Assembly: GCF_947496515.1 (NCBI RefSeq)
Contig: NZ_CANMDB010000007.1
Coordinates: 124,001 to 188,000 of the forward strand
Direction of reading: 5' to 3'
DNA: 64,000 nucleotides
Source of the DNA: an uncultured Roseobacter sp.
Lineage (GTDB): Bacteria > Pseudomonadota > Alphaproteobacteria > Rhodobacterales > Rhodobacteraceae
Positions 16,987 through 26,175 of the stretch are shown one piece after another. Below the pieces are notes generated by a model. That model did no database searches and was not told where the DNA came from. It was given only the letters and a program-made list of their open reading frames with translations. The position numbers and the translations under genes are program-made. Within the stretch, counting starts at the first letter, position 1, and each line of letters starts with the position of its first letter.

Positions 16987-17433
16987 TTAACCGCAAACCC
17001 ATTGATCGATGAGGTCAGCAAAGACCGGGAGTCGGGTTACATACGAGCTGTTCTGTGCCAATCGGGGTCTCCGCCCGGCTCGCCTGGGGTTGCGGCGTCG
17101 TCGCGGCGGCAGAGCGTCTCGCTCGCGTGAGCCACTCCTTCGTCTGATCTGGACCGAGGTCAGCGATTCCTGCAACGCATGTGCTGCGGTCTTCGCGTGA
17201 TTTTCAAAATCGGAGTAATCGATTTGCTCATGGATCCATTCCTGCAAAGATTGGTTGCGTGGGAGGTCTGCCATATCCGTCACGCCCTCAATCACGCCGT
17301 TGAGGGACATGCTGTTGGGCGGGGCATTGGTCAGAATGCGTAGACCCGCAAAAAGCAACGTTTCGTACGCCAACCGAAAAAGGTCACCGGCCTGGAACAG
17401 CGCCCATACGGGTTCAACTTCGGACGAATCCAT
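16987..17433 (-). pseudogene. Composite remnant: unknown fragment joined to a broken integrase N-terminal region
   Basis: The minus strand is open for 148 residues. The first 93 (FQAGDLFRLAYETLLFAGL ... DYSDFENHAKTAAHALQESL) look like genuine coding sequence of unknown family. After TSVQIRRRSGS the frame becomes Arg/Pro-rich noise, while another frame reads ASETLCRRDDAA, matching ASETFLRRNDAH in the neighbouring integrase remnant. It ends with TRLPVFADLIDQWVCG, parallel to SRLQTFGDLIDLHIADVC there. So a second, more decayed copy of the same integrase start region has been joined to another gene. Upstream the reading continues into stops. Confidence 0.5.
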
Positions 17434-17512
17434 CCCTTTATCTTCTTCGGTCGTGACGCCAAACCAGTCTCACTTCGATCCCTTGGATTTGGGGGCCGTC
17501 CACGCTGGGCGG

Positions 17513-17850
17513 CTAGGCGCAGCAACGTCTTGAGGGTTTGACTTCTGGTCTGGTCGCACTCTGCCACTGATGCGTGCCGCCAGAAGAGAGTAGCTGCAAG
17601 TTCACGCTGTTCTTGGCTTCCCCTACTTCGCACACATCGGCTATATGAAGGTCGATGAGGTCGCCAAAGGTCTGTAGGCGGGAAACGGACGACTTGTTCG
17701 GCGCGATTCCTCGATCGACTCGGGTTTCTGCCTGGCGAGCCCGGCGATGGGCATCGTTGCGGCGAAGGAACGTCTCGCTCGCGTAGCGGCCCTTTCGTTT
17801 GATCTGGACGCGGATCAGGCATGGGAAGGAAGCTTGGTGATGGTGGCCAT
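17513..17850 (-). pseudogene. Broken phage-type (tyrosine) integrase, N-terminal part, beside dusA
   Basis: From an ATG at 17850 the minus strand reads MATITKLPSHA and then hits TGA. A one-base frame change near 17820 restores VQIKRKGRYASETFLRR, then NDAHRRARQAETRVDRGI, then SRLQTFGDLIDLHIADVCEVG. This is the usual arm-binding start of genomic-island integrases (MATITKLPSG-W-VQ-RRKGRYASETFLRR). The catalytic C-terminal half is missing. It lies 112 bp upstream of the dusA start, reading away from it. Known dusA-targeting integrases lie next to dusA, so this is best read as an island scar. Confidence 0.7.
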
Positions 17851-17961
17851 TTTGTGTGCGCTGTGTGTGCAACGAGTCGTCGTAGAGGGGCAAATTCGGG
17901 GATATCGGGGCGTAGTCCATCGTAGCAGCATCCGCCGCCAACAGTTTGAAGATACATAAAA

Positions 17962-18963
17962 ATGCACATAGATAAAAATGCTATATTGTCTGTTGCGCCC
18001 ATGATGGACTGGACGGACCGGCACTGCCGCTATCTGCACCGGCTGCTGAGCGCCCATACACTGCTCTACACTGAGATGGTGACGGCGGCAGCTCTGGTGC
18101 GGGGAGGCGCGTTGCACTTGTTGGCCTTCTCACCGCAGGAGCATCCGGTTGCTTTGCAGTTGGGCGGCTCTGATCCGGCGGAGCTGGCGCGTGCAGCGAA
18201 GTTGGGTGCGCAGGCGGGGTATGATGAGATCAACCTGAACGTCGGTTGCCCGTCGGACCGTGTGCAATCCGGTGCCTTTGGCGCCGTCCTGATGCAGCAG
18301 CCGGGTCTCGTGGCCGATTGCGTCGCTGCCATGCAGGACGCTGTCGCGGTACCCGTGACCGTGAAATGCCGCATCGGTGTTGATGATCAAACCCCCGAGG
18401 AGGTGCTGCCCGAATTTCTGGCGCGGATCGTCGCCGCAGGATGCGAGCGGCTTATCATTCACGCACGCAAGGCATGGTTGCAGGGCCTCAGCCCCAAGGA
18501 AAACCGGGACATCCCGCCGCTTGACTATGATCTGGTGATGCAGATGAAGGGCCTCTTTCCGAACCTGCATATCAGTATCAACGGCGGCATTACCACGCTG
18601 GAGCAGGCCGCAGCGTTCCTTGAGGCGGGGCTCGACGGTGTGATGATCGGGCGCGCGGCCTACCATGATCCCGCGGCCGTACTTTGCCGGGCCGATCCGG
18701 TGATCTTTGGTCGGGGTGAGGCGAGCACAGCGGAGCAGGCGGCGGAGGCGATGCTGCCCTACATCGAGGCCCATCTCGCCGAGGGCGGCAAGCTGGGGCA
18801 GGTCACGCGCCATATGCTGGGGCTTTTCAACGGGCGGCCCGGTGCGCGGCTCTGGCGGCGGACCCTGTCGGAGGGGGCGCATTTGCCCGGTGCGGGGCCG
18901 GAACTTGTCGAGCAGGCCTTGCGTGCGGTTCCCGCCGTGGATGGTTTGCGGGACACCGGATGA
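17962..18963 (+). CDS. dusA: tRNA-dihydrouridine(20/20a) synthase DusA
   Basis: A 333-residue FMN enzyme that reduces uridine to dihydrouridine in the tRNA D-loop. DusA-specific signatures are VAPMMDWTDRHCR, NLNVGCPSDRVQSGAFGAVLM with the catalytic Cys, HARKAWLQGLSPKENRDIPPLDY and the C-terminal HMLGLFNGRPGARLWRR. The start (MHIDKNAILSVAPMMDWTD) fits the family, although no strong ribosome-binding site is visible and the upstream sequence is AT-rich. Integrase remnants directly upstream suggest the 5' end was used as an attachment site; the coding sequence itself is intact. Confidence 0.92.
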   Translation: MHIDKNAILSVAPMMDWTDRHCRYLHRLLSAHTLLYTEMVTAAALVRGGALHLLAFSPQEHPVALQLGGSDPAELARAAKLGAQAGYDEINLNVGCPSDRVQSGAFGAVLMQQPGLVADCVAAMQDAVAVPVTVKCRIGVDDQTPEEVLPEFLARIVAAGCERLIIHARKAWLQGLSPKENRDIPPLDYDLVMQMKGLFPNLHISINGGITTLEQAAAFLEAGLDGVMIGRAAYHDPAAVLCRADPVIFGRGEASTAEQAAEAMLPYIEAHLAEGGKLGQVTRHMLGLFNGRPGARLWRRTLSEGAHLPGAGPELVEQALRAVPAVDGLRDTG

Positions 18964-18994
18964 CCCGGCGCACGCACGCCCGGGCTCATGTCAC

Positions 18995-19783
18995 GTGACA
19001 CAGCCGCCGTCATTCGCTGACAAGGGCTGGACCGTCTTCGTGCCCGAGCCTGCGGTGACTGACTGGGTCGAGGCGGCGCTGCCGCACGCCCGTCAGGCCC
19101 TGATTGCGCATCCAGATCAGTTGCAGTGTGACGGGACCTGGTTCGTCGGTCTCGACGTCTTGCCCAATGATGGCAGCGGTCGCATGCCGAGAGGGCCTGC
19201 ATTGGCGGGGACGGCGGTGGACTTTGCGACGGCGCACTGCGGCGGCTGGCCGGTATTGCACGCAGGCCAGTTATCGGTGACCTATCCCGGCTATCCGCGT
19301 CCCCGCGCGGGCGAGACGGAGGCGGGCTTTCGCTACCGCCTGACCCGAGACGCGGCGCATGTGGATGGGATCATCGGTCTGGGAACGCCGAAACGGCGTT
19401 TTCTCAAAGAGCCGCACGCTTTTGTGCTGGGGCTACCACTCACCGAAGCAGATGCGGATGCCGCCCCGCTGGTGGTATGGGAAGGCAGTCATCACCTGAT
19501 GCGTACTGCGTTACGCGATGCTGTCGCGGCAGCGCCCGGTGATGAAATAGAACGGATCGATGTCACGCAGGCGTATCAGGCAGCACGGCGCGTCGTCTTT
19601 GAGCAGTGCAGACGTGTTGTCCTACATGGCACACCCGGATCCGTGCTGTTGCTGCATCGCCACCTGTTGCATGGTGTGGCGCCCTGGACGCCGGGGGCCA
19701 TGGCGGCGCCCGAAGGCCGCATGATCGCGTATTTCCGTCCCGAACTGCCCGGTGGTTTGCCGGACTGGCTGACCGCGCCCTGA
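18995..19783 (+). CDS. Phytanoyl-CoA dioxygenase (PhyH)-like 2-oxoglutarate/Fe(II) oxygenase
   Basis: A 262-residue protein read from a GTG at 18995; no in-frame ATG lies nearby and the region upstream in this frame overlaps dusA. The iron-binding facial triad is suggested by AAHVDGIIG (His-x-Asp, about residue 124) and the distal His in LLLHRHLLHGVAPW. VVWEGSHH is typical of PhyH-like oxygenases. Family members hydroxylate small molecules using 2-oxoglutarate and oxygen in the cytosol. The substrate is unknown, and the gene follows dusA after 31 bp. Confidence 0.7.
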   Translation: MTQPPSFADKGWTVFVPEPAVTDWVEAALPHARQALIAHPDQLQCDGTWFVGLDVLPNDGSGRMPRGPALAGTAVDFATAHCGGWPVLHAGQLSVTYPGYPRPRAGETEAGFRYRLTRDAAHVDGIIGLGTPKRRFLKEPHAFVLGLPLTEADADAAPLVVWEGSHHLMRTALRDAVAAAPGDEIERIDVTQAYQAARRVVFEQCRRVVLHGTPGSVLLLHRHLLHGVAPWTPGAMAAPEGRMIAYFRPELPGGLPDWLTAP

Positions 19784-19877
19784 GCCTGCATGCCCGCTTT
19801 GCATTCACCCCCCTTGGCAAGGCCTCGGGCAGCACTTATACGCGCAGCCTGATCCCCCGGAGCCGGAGACACCCCCA

Positions 19878-20663
19878 ATGGTTGGCAGCGCAAATCTCAA
19901 CATCATGATCAAGGCCGCGCGCCGCGCTGGCCGGGCGCTGGCCAAGGACTTTCGCGAGGTGGAAAACCTGCAGGTCTCGATGAAGGGGGCAGGTGACTTC
20001 GTCAGCCGCGCCGACATCAACGCAGAGAAGATCATCAAAGAAGACCTGATGGGCGCCCGGCCGACCTATGGCTGGCTCGGCGAGGAAGGCGGCGGCGAAG
20101 ACGGGCAGGACCCGACCCGGCGCTGGATCGTCGACCCGCTCGATGGGACCACGAATTTCCTGCACGGGCTGCCGCATTGGGCGGTCTCCATCGCGTTGGA
20201 GCACAAGGGGCAGATCGTGGCCGGTGTGGTCTTCGACCCTGCCAAGGACGAGATGTTTTTCGCCGAGAAAGGCGCGGGTGCCTGGATGAACGAAAGCCGC
20301 TTGCGGGTTTCGGGGCGTTCCAAGATGATCGAGGCGCTTTTCTCGACGGGTATCCCCTTTGGCGGCCGTGCGGATTTGCCCGAAACGTTGAAAGAGATTG
20401 CACGGGTGGCGCCTGCGTGCTCCGGCATCCGTCGATGGGGGGCGGCGGCGCTCGATCTCGCCTATGTGGCGGCGGGCCGCTACGACGGATACTGGGAACG
20501 GCGGCTCAATGCCTGGGACATCGCGGCGGGGCTCATTATTCTGCGCGAAGCGGGCGGGCTGGTGGAGCCGATCACTCCCGGCGGCAACATCATCGAAGAC
20601 GGCACGGTGATTGGCGCAAATGAGGCGCTGTTTTCTCCGCTGGCCAAGCTCGTGCGCGGCTGA
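19878..20663 (+). CDS. suhB: Inositol-1-monophosphatase family protein (SuhB)
   Basis: A 261-residue Mg-dependent phosphatase. Metal ligands lie in GEEGGGED (Glu), WIVDPLDGTTNFLHGLPHWAVSIAL (the DPLDGTTN signature) and WERRLNAWDIAAGLIILREAGG (Asp). It dephosphorylates myo-inositol-1-phosphate; bacterial SuhB also acts in rRNA transcription antitermination. The start follows a purine-rich GGAGCCGGAGAC leader. It is convergent with the rhomboid gene, whose stop codon is directly adjacent. Confidence 0.9.
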   Translation: MVGSANLNIMIKAARRAGRALAKDFREVENLQVSMKGAGDFVSRADINAEKIIKEDLMGARPTYGWLGEEGGGEDGQDPTRRWIVDPLDGTTNFLHGLPHWAVSIALEHKGQIVAGVVFDPAKDEMFFAEKGAGAWMNESRLRVSGRSKMIEALFSTGIPFGGRADLPETLKEIARVAPACSGIRRWGAAALDLAYVAAGRYDGYWERRLNAWDIAAGLIILREAGGLVEPITPGGNIIEDGTVIGANEALFSPLAKLVRG

Positions 20664-21431
20664 TCAAGACCAGGGCCCGCGCGGGCGCCGACGGCGACCC
20701 GCCCTGGGGATGCTGCTGCGGACCAGCTTGTACTGTGCTTGCGGATGAGGTGGCTGGCCATCGTTGCGGTTCCAGAACGCGGGGCCGCCGCGGCGCAACC
20801 ACAAGGGTGCCGTCAAGATCACGCCCGCGATAAAGCCGCCCGCATGCGCCCAATAGGCGACGCCGCCCGTGTCAGGATTGGTGCCGATGCCACCGGCGAA
20901 TTGCATCCCGAACCACAGCGCCAGCATGATCCATGCGGGGATCGGAAAGATCCTGAAAAAGACGACGAAGATGATCAGAATGTCGACTTTCGCCTTGGGA
21001 AAGAGGAGCAGATAGGCGCCCATCACCCCCGCGATCGCGCCCGAAGCCCCCACCATCGGCACCGCGGATAAAGGCGCCGTGATATACTGTGCCCAACCCG
21101 CGGCCAGCCCCGATAGAATGTAGAAGAGCGCGTAGCCCAGATGCCCCATTTCATCCTCGACGTTGTCGCCAAAGATGAACAGAAAGAGCATATTGCCTGC
21201 CAGGTGCATCCAGCCGCCATGCAGGAACATCGAGGTGATGAGCGTATAGCTCGCCTCGCCCGCGTTCAGTCTGGCGGGAATGAGCGCCCAGTCAAACCAC
21301 AGCGCGTTCAGGGCGCGCGCATCCTGCATGACCCCAACGTAGCTGAGAAAGATGCCGATGTTCGCGGCCATCAGCAGATAGGTAACGTAAGGTGTGCGGC
21401 CGGACGGGTTGTGATCTCGGATCGGAAACAT
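20664..21431 (-). CDS. Rhomboid-family intramembrane serine protease
   Basis: A 255-residue membrane protein with six predicted helices. The catalytic Ser lies in GASGAIAGVMGAYLLLFP and the His in AYWAHAGGFIAGVIL; HGGWMHLAGNMLFLFIFGDNVED is the rhomboid L1/TM2 signature. It cleaves membrane-protein substrates within the bilayer. The start at 21431 (MFPIRDHNPSGRTPYVTYLLM) matches the family; the open frame upstream is not helix-like. The C-terminus has a basic tail (RAGRRRRPRGP). Substrates are unknown. Confidence 0.88.
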   Translation of the reverse strand: MFPIRDHNPSGRTPYVTYLLMAANIGIFLSYVGVMQDARALNALWFDWALIPARLNAGEASYTLITSMFLHGGWMHLAGNMLFLFIFGDNVEDEMGHLGYALFYILSGLAAGWAQYITAPLSAVPMVGASGAIAGVMGAYLLLFPKAKVDILIIFVVFFRIFPIPAWIMLALWFGMQFAGGIGTNPDTGGVAYWAHAGGFIAGVILTAPLWLRRGGPAFWNRNDGQPPHPQAQYKLVRSSIPRAGRRRRPRGPWS

Positions 21432-21501
21432 GGCGGCACGCTGGGCGATCCGCGCCCGAGCGTCAAGAGACGCAGAGCGCGGATCTAGGGCATCGCTTGC
21501 G

Positions 21502-24500
21502 TCAGGCTGACGCGCCCAGCAGGGCTGCGTTCCCACCCGAGGCGGTGGTGTCCACGCAAACGTGTTGTTCTGCGCGCACGCGCGTCAGGTCCGGTCTGCC
21601 GCAGAGCAGAGGGATAATCGGTCCGGTCCGGGCGGCGAGCGCCTGATCCATCGCGCGGCCCGTTTCTGCGTCTCCCCACCAGATCACGCCGCCGTAGGCA
21701 GGTCCCGCAGTGAGCATGCCGGGATCGATGCTGCCGGTTGCCTGGACTGCCAAACCGCCCAGTGCCTCGACCGCGCGGGCCTGGGCTGCAGCGATCTCTT
21801 TGCCCGGTCCGGCACACAAAAGGGCTGCGCGCGCGCAGCTGCTCAGCCGGTTGGATTCGCCGGTGGGTCCGGGCAGGCTGTGGGCTGAGGAGGGTTGACC
21901 AGAGGGCCGGGGCAGGGCGGGCAGCGCCGACATCTCCTGCGTCCAGCGGCTTTGCGTCTCTTCCCGGTCGGGGGCGGCAAAGCGCGTGAGGTAATTCGGC
22001 CCGCCCGCCTTGGGTCCGGTGCCCGAGAGCCCCTCGCCCCCGAAGGGCTGGCTGCCCACGATGGCACCGATCTGGTTGCGGTTGATGTAGATGTTGCCTG
22101 CCTCGATCCGCTCGGAGACGTGCTGCACCCGGTCGTCGATGCGGGTATGCAAGCCAAAGGTAAGCCCGTAGTCAGTGCCGTTGATGGCGTCGATCACTGC
22201 GTCCAGCTCGGACGCGGCGAAGGTCGCCAGATGCAACACCGGGCCAAAGATCTCGCGCTCCAGATCGCCGATGCCGCTGACGCGGATCAGCGTAGGCGCG
22301 ATGAAGGTGCCTGTGGCGGGGGTGGCCAGCTCGGCCATTACACGGCCTTCGCGCCGGGCAGTGTCGATGTGATCAGCGATGTTCTTGCGTGCGGCCTCGT
22401 CGATCACGGGGCCAACGTCGGTGGACAGGTCCCACGGGCGCCCCAGCTGCAGCGCCTGCATCGCGCCGGTCAGCATCTTGGTGAAGCTCTCCGCGATATC
22501 CTCCTGCACGTAGAGACAGCGCAGCGCGGAACACCGCTGACCCGCGGACTGGAAGGCACTTTCGATAATGGATTGGACGGCTTGCTCCGGCAATGCGGTG
22601 CTGTCCACGATCATCGCGTTGAGCCCGCCTGTTTCGGCGATCAGGGGGGTGCCGGGCGTGCAATGCTCGGCCATGGCCGCTCGGATCCGCAGCGCGGTTG
22701 CGGTGGAGCCGGTGAAGGCCACACCGCCCAGCCGTGCGTCCGAGGTCAGCAGCGCGCCGATGTCTCCCCCGCCGGGCAAGAGTTGCAGCGCTGTGCGCGG
22801 TACGCCCGCCTCATGCAGGATCGACACGGCGAGATGTGCGGCCAGCGGTGTCTGCTCTGCCGGTTTGGCCAGGACCGCATTGCCCGCAGCGAGTGCCGCG
22901 GTGACCTGACCGCAGAAGATCGCAAAAGGGAAGTTCCAAGGCGAGATGCAGGTAAAGATGCCCGCAGGGGGCTTATCGGTCGCCTGGGTCGCGTAGTAAC
23001 GCAGGAAATCCACCCCCTCGCGCAGTTCCGCTACGCAATCCGGCAGTCCCTTGCCAGCCTCACGCGCCAGCAACGCAAAGATCTCACCGTAGCGCGCTTC
23101 CATGAGGTCCGCGGCGCGCAGCAGGGCCGCGCGACGGGTGGCGAGCGGCTCCGACCAGGGGGCCGCGTGTTCAAAGGCGGTCGCCACGTCTTGCGCGCTG
23201 GCGTTGCGCACGGTCCCGGGGCTGTCGGCGGGATCGAAGGGGTTTTCGACGGTGCGGGCCTCGTCCGAGGCACCGGGACCGGCCAGCAGCGGTTCGGCGT
23301 GCCACTGATGCGCGGCGAAAGCTGCGCGCGCGTCCTCTATCGCGTCAAGCGTCTGGGTGTGGGTCAGGTCAAATCCGCGAGCGTTGTCGCGCAGCGGCTT
23401 GAAGATCTCCGTGCCGCGGGGGATCCGGTGCGCCGGGACCTCCGCCAAAGCCTCGAATGGATCCGCGGCGACAACCTCCGGCGGTACATCCTCGTCAACG
23501 ATCTGATTGACAAAGCTGGAATTGGCACCGTTCTCCAGCAGTCGGCGCACCAGATAGGCCAGCAGGTCCTTGTGCGCACCCACCGGCGCGTAGATCCGGC
23601 AGCGGGTGCCGTTCTGGCGCATGACGCTGCGGTGCAGGGTTTCGCCCATGCCATGCAGACGCTGGAATTCATAGGCCTCGCTGTCCTTGGCCATATGCAG
23701 GATGGCCGCGACCGTATGCGCGTTGTGGGTTGCGAACTGAGGGTAGATCCGGTCGGTCATGCCCAAGAGCGTTTGCGCATTGCAGATATAGGAGACGTCC
23801 GTTTCCGCCTTCCGGGTGAAGACAGGAAACCCGTCGAGCCCTTCGACCTGGGCGCGTTTGATCTCCGTATCCCAATAGGCCCCTTTGACCAGCCGCACCA
23901 TGATCTTGCGATCATGATGTTCGGCCATGTCATAGAGTGTGCGGATCACGGTGCCCGCCCGTGGCCCGTAGGCCTGCACCACGACACCCAGCCCGTCCCA
24001 GCCCGCCAGCGCAGGCTCCGCCATGACACAGTCGATCACCTCCATCGACAGCGCCAAGCGGTCTGCTTCTTCCGCGTCGATGTTCAGCCCCATGCCCGCT
24101 GATTTCGCCAGCAGCGCCAGCGCCCGGATGCGCGGCACGAGTTCTGACATCACCGCCGCCTCCTGCGCTATTTCGTAGCGCGGATGAAGAGCGGAGAGCT
24201 TGACCGAAATACCGGGGTTCTTGCGGATGTCATCCGATGCACAGGCCGTCGCGATGGCGGAGATCGCGCGGCTGTAGCTCAGGTGATAGCGTTTGGCGTC
24301 GGCTTCAGTGCGGGCCGCCTCGCCCAGCATATCGTAGGAGTAGGTAAATCCCTCCTTCTCCATATTGGCGGCCCGGGTCATGGCGGCGGCGATATCTTCG
24401 CCCAACACGAACTGGCGACCCATCTCTTTCATGGCGCGGCTGACAGCGGTGCGGATCACCGGCTCGCCCAGCCGCTTGATGGCTGCGCGCAGATGGCGGA

Positions 24501-24924
24501 CGGGACCCGGCTGCTCATCGTCGAGCACACGGCCCGTCAGCATGAGGGCCCAGGTCGAGGCGTTCACCAGGCTGGAGGTGGAATGCCCCATGTGCTTGCC
24601 CCAGTCAGACGGTGCAATCTTGTCCTCGATCAGCGCGTCAATGGTTTCTGCATCCGGGACCCGCAGGAGTGCCTCGGCCAGACACATCAGGGCCACGCCT
24701 TCGTCGGTAGAGAGACCGTATTCCGCCAGAAAGACCTCCATCAACCCCGGCGCGCTGGTGCCGCGGATGTCGCGGACAAGCCCGGCCGCGCGATCACAGA
24801 TCTGCGCACGTGCTGAGGCATCGAGATCGGCGCCCGAGATCAGCTCGGCCAGCACCGCCCGGGGGTCGGCGTAGGTGACAGAATCGATGCGGTGGCGCAG
24901 GGAAGGCAGGCTGTCGCGGGCCAT
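21502..24924 (-). CDS. putA: Bifunctional proline dehydrogenase / L-glutamate gamma-semialdehyde dehydrogenase PutA
   Basis: An 1140-residue enzyme converting proline to glutamate. An FAD-binding PRODH barrel (about 150-460; KIMVRLVKGAYWDTEIKRAQ) is followed by an aldehyde dehydrogenase domain (about 560-1020) with the catalytic Cys in FQSAGQRCSALRCLYVQ and the Glu in IAETGGLNAMIVD. A C-terminal extension of about 120 residues follows. There is no N-terminal ribbon-helix-helix, so this PutA does not regulate itself; the divergent Lrp-type PutR does. The start at 24924 has AGGAG 7 bases upstream. Confidence 0.95.
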   Translation of the reverse strand: MARDSLPSLRHRIDSVTYADPRAVLAELISGADLDASARAQICDRAAGLVRDIRGTSAPGLMEVFLAEYGLSTDEGVALMCLAEALLRVPDAETIDALIEDKIAPSDWGKHMGHSTSSLVNASTWALMLTGRVLDDEQPGPVRHLRAAIKRLGEPVIRTAVSRAMKEMGRQFVLGEDIAAAMTRAANMEKEGFTYSYDMLGEAARTEADAKRYHLSYSRAISAIATACASDDIRKNPGISVKLSALHPRYEIAQEAAVMSELVPRIRALALLAKSAGMGLNIDAEEADRLALSMEVIDCVMAEPALAGWDGLGVVVQAYGPRAGTVIRTLYDMAEHHDRKIMVRLVKGAYWDTEIKRAQVEGLDGFPVFTRKAETDVSYICNAQTLLGMTDRIYPQFATHNAHTVAAILHMAKDSEAYEFQRLHGMGETLHRSVMRQNGTRCRIYAPVGAHKDLLAYLVRRLLENGANSSFVNQIVDEDVPPEVVAADPFEALAEVPAHRIPRGTEIFKPLRDNARGFDLTHTQTLDAIEDARAAFAAHQWHAEPLLAGPGASDEARTVENPFDPADSPGTVRNASAQDVATAFEHAAPWSEPLATRRAALLRAADLMEARYGEIFALLAREAGKGLPDCVAELREGVDFLRYYATQATDKPPAGIFTCISPWNFPFAIFCGQVTAALAAGNAVLAKPAEQTPLAAHLAVSILHEAGVPRTALQLLPGGGDIGALLTSDARLGGVAFTGSTATALRIRAAMAEHCTPGTPLIAETGGLNAMIVDSTALPEQAVQSIIESAFQSAGQRCSALRCLYVQEDIAESFTKMLTGAMQALQLGRPWDLSTDVGPVIDEAARKNIADHIDTARREGRVMAELATPATGTFIAPTLIRVSGIGDLEREIFGPVLHLATFAASELDAVIDAINGTDYGLTFGLHTRIDDRVQHVSERIEAGNIYINRNQIGAIVGSQPFGGEGLSGTGPKAGGPNYLTRFAAPDREETQSRWTQEMSALPALPRPSGQPSSAHSLPGPTGESNRLSSCARAALLCAGPGKEIAAAQARAVEALGGLAVQATGSIDPGMLTAGPAYGGVIWWGDAETGRAMDQALAARTGPIIPLLCGRPDLTRVRAEQHVCVDTTASGGNAALLGASA

Positions 24925-24945
24925 TGGCAGTCTCCTAAATGAACA

Positions 24946-24988
24946 TTTGGTATAGTATAGCCCGGTTCGTTTAGTCATATTCACCAAA
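24946..24988. promoter_or_regulatory. Inverted repeat in the putA-putR intergenic region
   Basis: TTTGGT (24946-24951) and ACCAAA (24983-24988) flank an AT-rich spacer (TATAGTATAG) within the 86-bp gap between the divergent starts. The spacing of about three helical turns suits an Lrp-type octamer. It is a candidate PutR operator overlapping both promoters. Confidence 0.4.
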
Positions 24989-25010
24989 AGTGCGAATTTC
25001 GGAGGGCCAA

Positions 25011-25511
25011 ATGGTCGATAAAACTGGCGATGAATTGAAAAATGACCAGCTGGCGATGGATCGGTTTGATCGCGCGATTCTCTCGGTGCTGGCGGAGGAT
25101 GGGCGCATCAGCATCACGGACCTGGCCAAGCGCATCGGCTTGTCGAAATCACCGACCCAGGCAAGGCTACGACGATTGGAACAGTCAGAGGTGATCCTTG
25201 GCTACCGCGCGTTGCTGGATCCGATCAAGCTGGGGCTTGATCACGTGGCTTTTGTGGAGGTGCGGCTGAGCGATACGCGCGAACGGGCGCTGCGCGCTTT
25301 CAACGCCGCCGTGGCCAAAGTGCCCGAGATCGAGCAGGCGCATATGATAGCGGGCAACTTTGACTACCTGCTGAAAGTCCGCACCCGTGATATGTCGCGC
25401 TACAGGCAGTTTCTGGGTGAGACCGTCTCTGCGCTGCCCCATGTCGCTGGCACCTCGACATATGTGGCGATGGAAGCGGTCAAGGAGACGATGCTCGCCG
25501 ACGGGACTTGA
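25011..25511 (+). CDS. putR: Lrp/AsnC-family regulator of proline use, PutR
   Basis: A 166-residue regulator. The N-terminal helix-turn-helix is DRFDRAILSVLAEDGRISITDLAKRIGLSKSPTQARLRRLE, and the C-terminal RAM/Lrp ligand domain is FVEVRLSDTRERALRAFNAAVAKVPEIEQAHMIAGNFDYLLKVRTRD. Divergent from putA, it is expected to activate putA in response to proline, as known in Agrobacterium and Rhodobacter. The start at 25011 is preceded by GGAGGG at 5 bases; a GTG seven codons upstream is less likely. Confidence 0.9.
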   Translation: MVDKTGDELKNDQLAMDRFDRAILSVLAEDGRISITDLAKRIGLSKSPTQARLRRLEQSEVILGYRALLDPIKLGLDHVAFVEVRLSDTRERALRAFNAAVAKVPEIEQAHMIAGNFDYLLKVRTRDMSRYRQFLGETVSALPHVAGTSTYVAMEAVKETMLADGT

Positions 25512-25548
25512 ATTTGGCGCGCAGCGGCGCACTATACTGCTGGTGAGA

Positions 25549-26097
25549 ATGCTGACCTTTGTTCTGGCCGTGATGGCGGCCCCCGTTCTGGCCGACTGTC
25601 CGGCGCCAGAAGATGTGACCGACGCCCTTGAGGATCTTTTCACCAAAGCGAGGGAGGCCGAAAACGATCAGGCGGGCGGTGCCCTCTCGGCAGCGATGTG
25701 GGAGCTATGGCTCAGCGCGCCGGATGCTGCAGCACAGGATGTTCTGGACGCAGGGATGCGCAAGCGCCAGGTGGCGGACTACACCGGTGCGATCGATGAT
25801 TTCACCCGGCTGATTGACTACTGCCCGGCCTATGCAGAAGGGTTCAACCAGCGCGCCTTTGTCTATTTCCTCAGCGGTGATTTCGACGCAGCGCTGCGTG
25901 ATCTGGATATCGCTTTGCAGCTACAGCCCCGTCACGTTGGGGCGCAGTCAGGGCGCGCGCTGACGCTGATGAACCTCGGGCGGACGGACGCTGCACGCGC
26001 TCAATTGCGCGCGGCCTTGGCGAACAACCCATGGCTGTCAGAACGCTTTCTGCTCGCGGACGGCGGCCCGTTGGCTTTGCCGGGCGAAGACATCTGA
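25549..26097 (+). CDS. Periplasmic tetratricopeptide-repeat protein
   Basis: A 182-residue protein with an N-terminal signal peptide (MLTFVLAVMAAPVLADC; cleavage near Ala15-Asp16, though a lipobox is not convincing). Three TPR-like helical pairs follow: ADYTGAIDDFTRLIDYCPAYAEGFNQRAFVYFLSGDFDAALRDLDIALQLQPRHVGAQSGRALTLMNLGRTDAARAQLRAALANNP spans residues 75-165 with the usual A/G/Y/F/P spacing. It probably serves as a protein-interaction scaffold in the periplasm. It follows putR by 37 bp; the ribosome-binding site is weak. Confidence 0.75.
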   Translation: MLTFVLAVMAAPVLADCPAPEDVTDALEDLFTKAREAENDQAGGALSAAMWELWLSAPDAAAQDVLDAGMRKRQVADYTGAIDDFTRLIDYCPAYAEGFNQRAFVYFLSGDFDAALRDLDIALQLQPRHVGAQSGRALTLMNLGRTDAARAQLRAALANNPWLSERFLLADGGPLALPGEDI

Positions 26098-26175
26098 GAT
26101 GTCGGACCGGGTCCGTGTTGATCGGGCGGATTTGCGATGTTCATCCTCGATTGGCTGTGACATCTTTCGGCGCAC

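Noticed and set aside
16732-17130. A 132-codon plus-strand frame in the gene-poor region
   Set aside because: No ribosome-binding site, irregular composition, and it overlaps the integrase remnant on the other strand.
21895-24102. A 735-codon plus-strand open frame opposite putA
   Set aside because: It lies entirely within putA on the opposite strand, is rich in Arg, Gly and Gln without domain features, and arises from the GC-biased third positions of putA.
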